DNA of 7,297 bases from Verrucomicrobia bacterium TMED40. Lineage in GTDB: Bacteria; Verrucomicrobiota; Verrucomicrobiia; Opitutales; Seribacteraceae. A program made the translations under genes and the position numbers. The stretch covers positions 1-7,297 of the forward strand of contig NHCT01000044.1 of assembly GCA_002167605.1 (NCBI GenBank). The letters run 5' to 3'. Below the pieces are notes generated by a model, which saw nothing but the letters and a program-made list of their open reading frames with translations, did no database searches and was not told where the DNA came from. Within the stretch, counting starts at the first letter, position 1; the number at the start of each line of letters is the position of its first letter. Below are positions 6,237 to 7,297 of this stretch, piece after piece.

Positions 6237-7297
6237 ATGATGAATTTCAAAGATTTGGGCTTAAGCCCGAAGATTCTTCAAGCCATCGAAGAAAAAGGTT
6301 ACGAAGAACCCACCCCCGTTCAAGAAAAGTCAATCCCAGCGATCTTAGAAGGTCGCGACCTTGTAGGATCCGCTCAGACTGGAACTGGAAAAACCGCTGC
6401 CTTTGCCCTACCCGCTCTCCACCGGCTTGGCAACCATGGGAAATGCCGGGTTTTGGCCCTCGCTCCAACCCGAGAGCTCGCCATTCAAATTGAAGAGAAC
6501 TTCAGAATGTATGGTAAGTATTTGGATTTGAGATTGGCCTTACTTTACGGCGGAGTGAAATACGGAAAACAATTGGAACAACTGGGAAATGAACCGGATG
6601 TGGTCGTTGCAACTCCAGGCCGTTTGCTCGATCATATCGGCCAGGGTAATCTCAAGCTTCAATCGATTGAAATTCTCATCCTTGATGAAGTCGACCGAAT
6701 GCTGGACATGGGTTTCATCGAAGATGTGACTAAAATTATCCAGAAGACTCCTCGATCTCGGCAAACCCTTCTCTTTTCGGCCACGATTCCCGACTCTGTT
6801 CGCCGATTATCCGCATGGGCTCTCAAGAACCCTGCCGAAGCTAAGATTGACATTAAGATTTCAGCAGCGGATACGGTCAGTCATGCATTATATCCAGTTC
6901 CTGCCATTCAAAAATTCGATTTACTGGTTGCTCTTTTAAAAGAAATTAAATTTGAAAATCTGATTATCTTTTTTCAAACCCGTAGGGGAACCGATAAAAT
7001 AAGTCACTGGCTTATGGAACATGGCCAAGAAGTTAGAGTTTTACACTCCGACCTCAAGCAAAGAGACAGGCAGCAAGCCCTCCAAGACTTCAAGGATGGG
7101 AAAGTGAAAATCTTATCGGCCACAGATGTTGCGTCACGAGGGTTGGATATTTCCAATGTCACTCATGTTATCAATTATGATGTCCCTCAACACTCCGAAG
7201 ACTATATTCATCGAATTGGAAGAACGGGAAGAGCCCGAACAGAGGGAGAAGCATTTACCCTCTGTAAACCGGACGACATTCCGCTTGTTGAATCCAT
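6237..7297 (+). CDS. rhlE: DEAD-box ATP-dependent RNA helicase, RhlE-like (3' end outside window)
   Basis: The 353 visible residues cover both RecA-like domains of a DEAD-box helicase. In order: F4 and the Q motif GYEEPTPVQ (21-29), Walker A AQTGTGKT (46-53), PTRELA (78-83), GG (105-106), TPGR (126-129), motif II DEVD (150-153) in place of the usual DEAD, SAT (181-183), LIIFFQT (242-248), ATDVASRGLD (295-304) and HRIGRTGR (325-332). Such proteins unwind short RNA duplexes using ATP, in ribosome assembly, mRNA decay or cold adaptation. The short N-terminus and the order of motifs fit the RhlE group, though the C-terminal tail that would help classify it lies beyond the window. Two adjacent ATGs (6237 and 6240) could start it; the A-rich CAACAAAAA just upstream replaces a Shine-Dalgarno site. 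The helicase identity is secure and the subfamily is moderately so. Confidence 0.92.
   Translation, partial: MMNFKDLGLSPKILQAIEEKGYEEPTPVQEKSIPAILEGRDLVGSAQTGTGKTAAFALPALHRLGNHGKCRVLALAPTRELAIQIEENFRMYGKYLDLRLALLYGGVKYGKQLEQLGNEPDVVVATPGRLLDHIGQGNLKLQSIEILILDEVDRMLDMGFIEDVTKIIQKTPRSRQTLLFSATIPDSVRRLSAWALKNPAEAKIDIKISAADTVSHALYPVPAIQKFDLLVALLKEIKFENLIIFFQTRRGTDKISHWLMEHGQEVRVLHSDLKQRDRQQALQDFKDGKVKILSATDVASRGLDISNVTHVINYDVPQHSEDYIHRIGRTGRARTEGEAFTLCKPDDIPLVES

Overview
The window reads as the right-hand end of a surface-polysaccharide biosynthesis cluster from a Gram-negative bacterium, running into two conserved housekeeping genes. Base composition is mixed, with AT-rich glycan genes and a more GC-rich start to the helicase gene. 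None of the six start codons I settled on has a recognisable Shine-Dalgarno sequence, and the same holds for the provisional start of the first gene. A Gram-negative, outer-membrane-bearing organism is suggested by the O-antigen-type membrane polymerase/ligase and by the GluQ-RS gene. The rarity of Shine-Dalgarno sites would suit groups such as Verrucomicrobiota, Bacteroidota or related lineages, but I cannot assign the taxon from this window alone.

Layout, left to right. (1) 75-1058 (+), possibly continuing past the left edge: a glycosyltransferase of GT-B fold (GT4-like) whose expected N-terminal acceptor domain is absent and replaced by about 50 residues resembling the start of a cobalamin-binding radical-SAM protein. 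(2) 1055-2413 (+): a polytopic Wzy/WaaL-like polymerase or ligase, coupled to the previous gene by an ATGA overlap. (3) 2482-3615 (+): a second GT4-type glycosyltransferase, followed by a probable intrinsic terminator (3618-3660). (4) 3674-4522 (+): an FkbM-type SAM-dependent methyltransferase. (5) 4519-5373 (+): a GT2 family glycosyltransferase, coupled to the methyltransferase by a GTGA overlap. (6) 5356-6168 (-): glutamyl-Q tRNA(Asp) synthetase, tail-to-tail with and overlapping the GT2 gene. (7) 6237 to the right edge (+): an RhlE-type DEAD-box RNA helicase, divergent from GluQ-RS and cut by the window end.

The five left-hand genes plausibly work together: three glycosyltransferases add sugars to a lipid-linked oligosaccharide at the inner face of the inner membrane, the methyltransferase may O-methylate a sugar, and the membrane protein polymerises or ligates repeat units at the periplasmic face. 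The two right-hand genes concern tRNA modification and RNA remodelling and look like chromosomal backbone next to the glycan cluster.

The most unusual item is the apparent domain chimera in the first gene. Secondary points are the very short C-terminus and degenerate zinc site of GluQ-RS, the terminator inside the glycan cluster, a perfect hairpin just upstream of the helicase start, and the lack of Shine-Dalgarno sites. I see no CRISPR array, transposase, tRNA or rRNA, and no gene-free stretch longer than 300 bases. Nothing here amounts to a clearly new multi-gene system.
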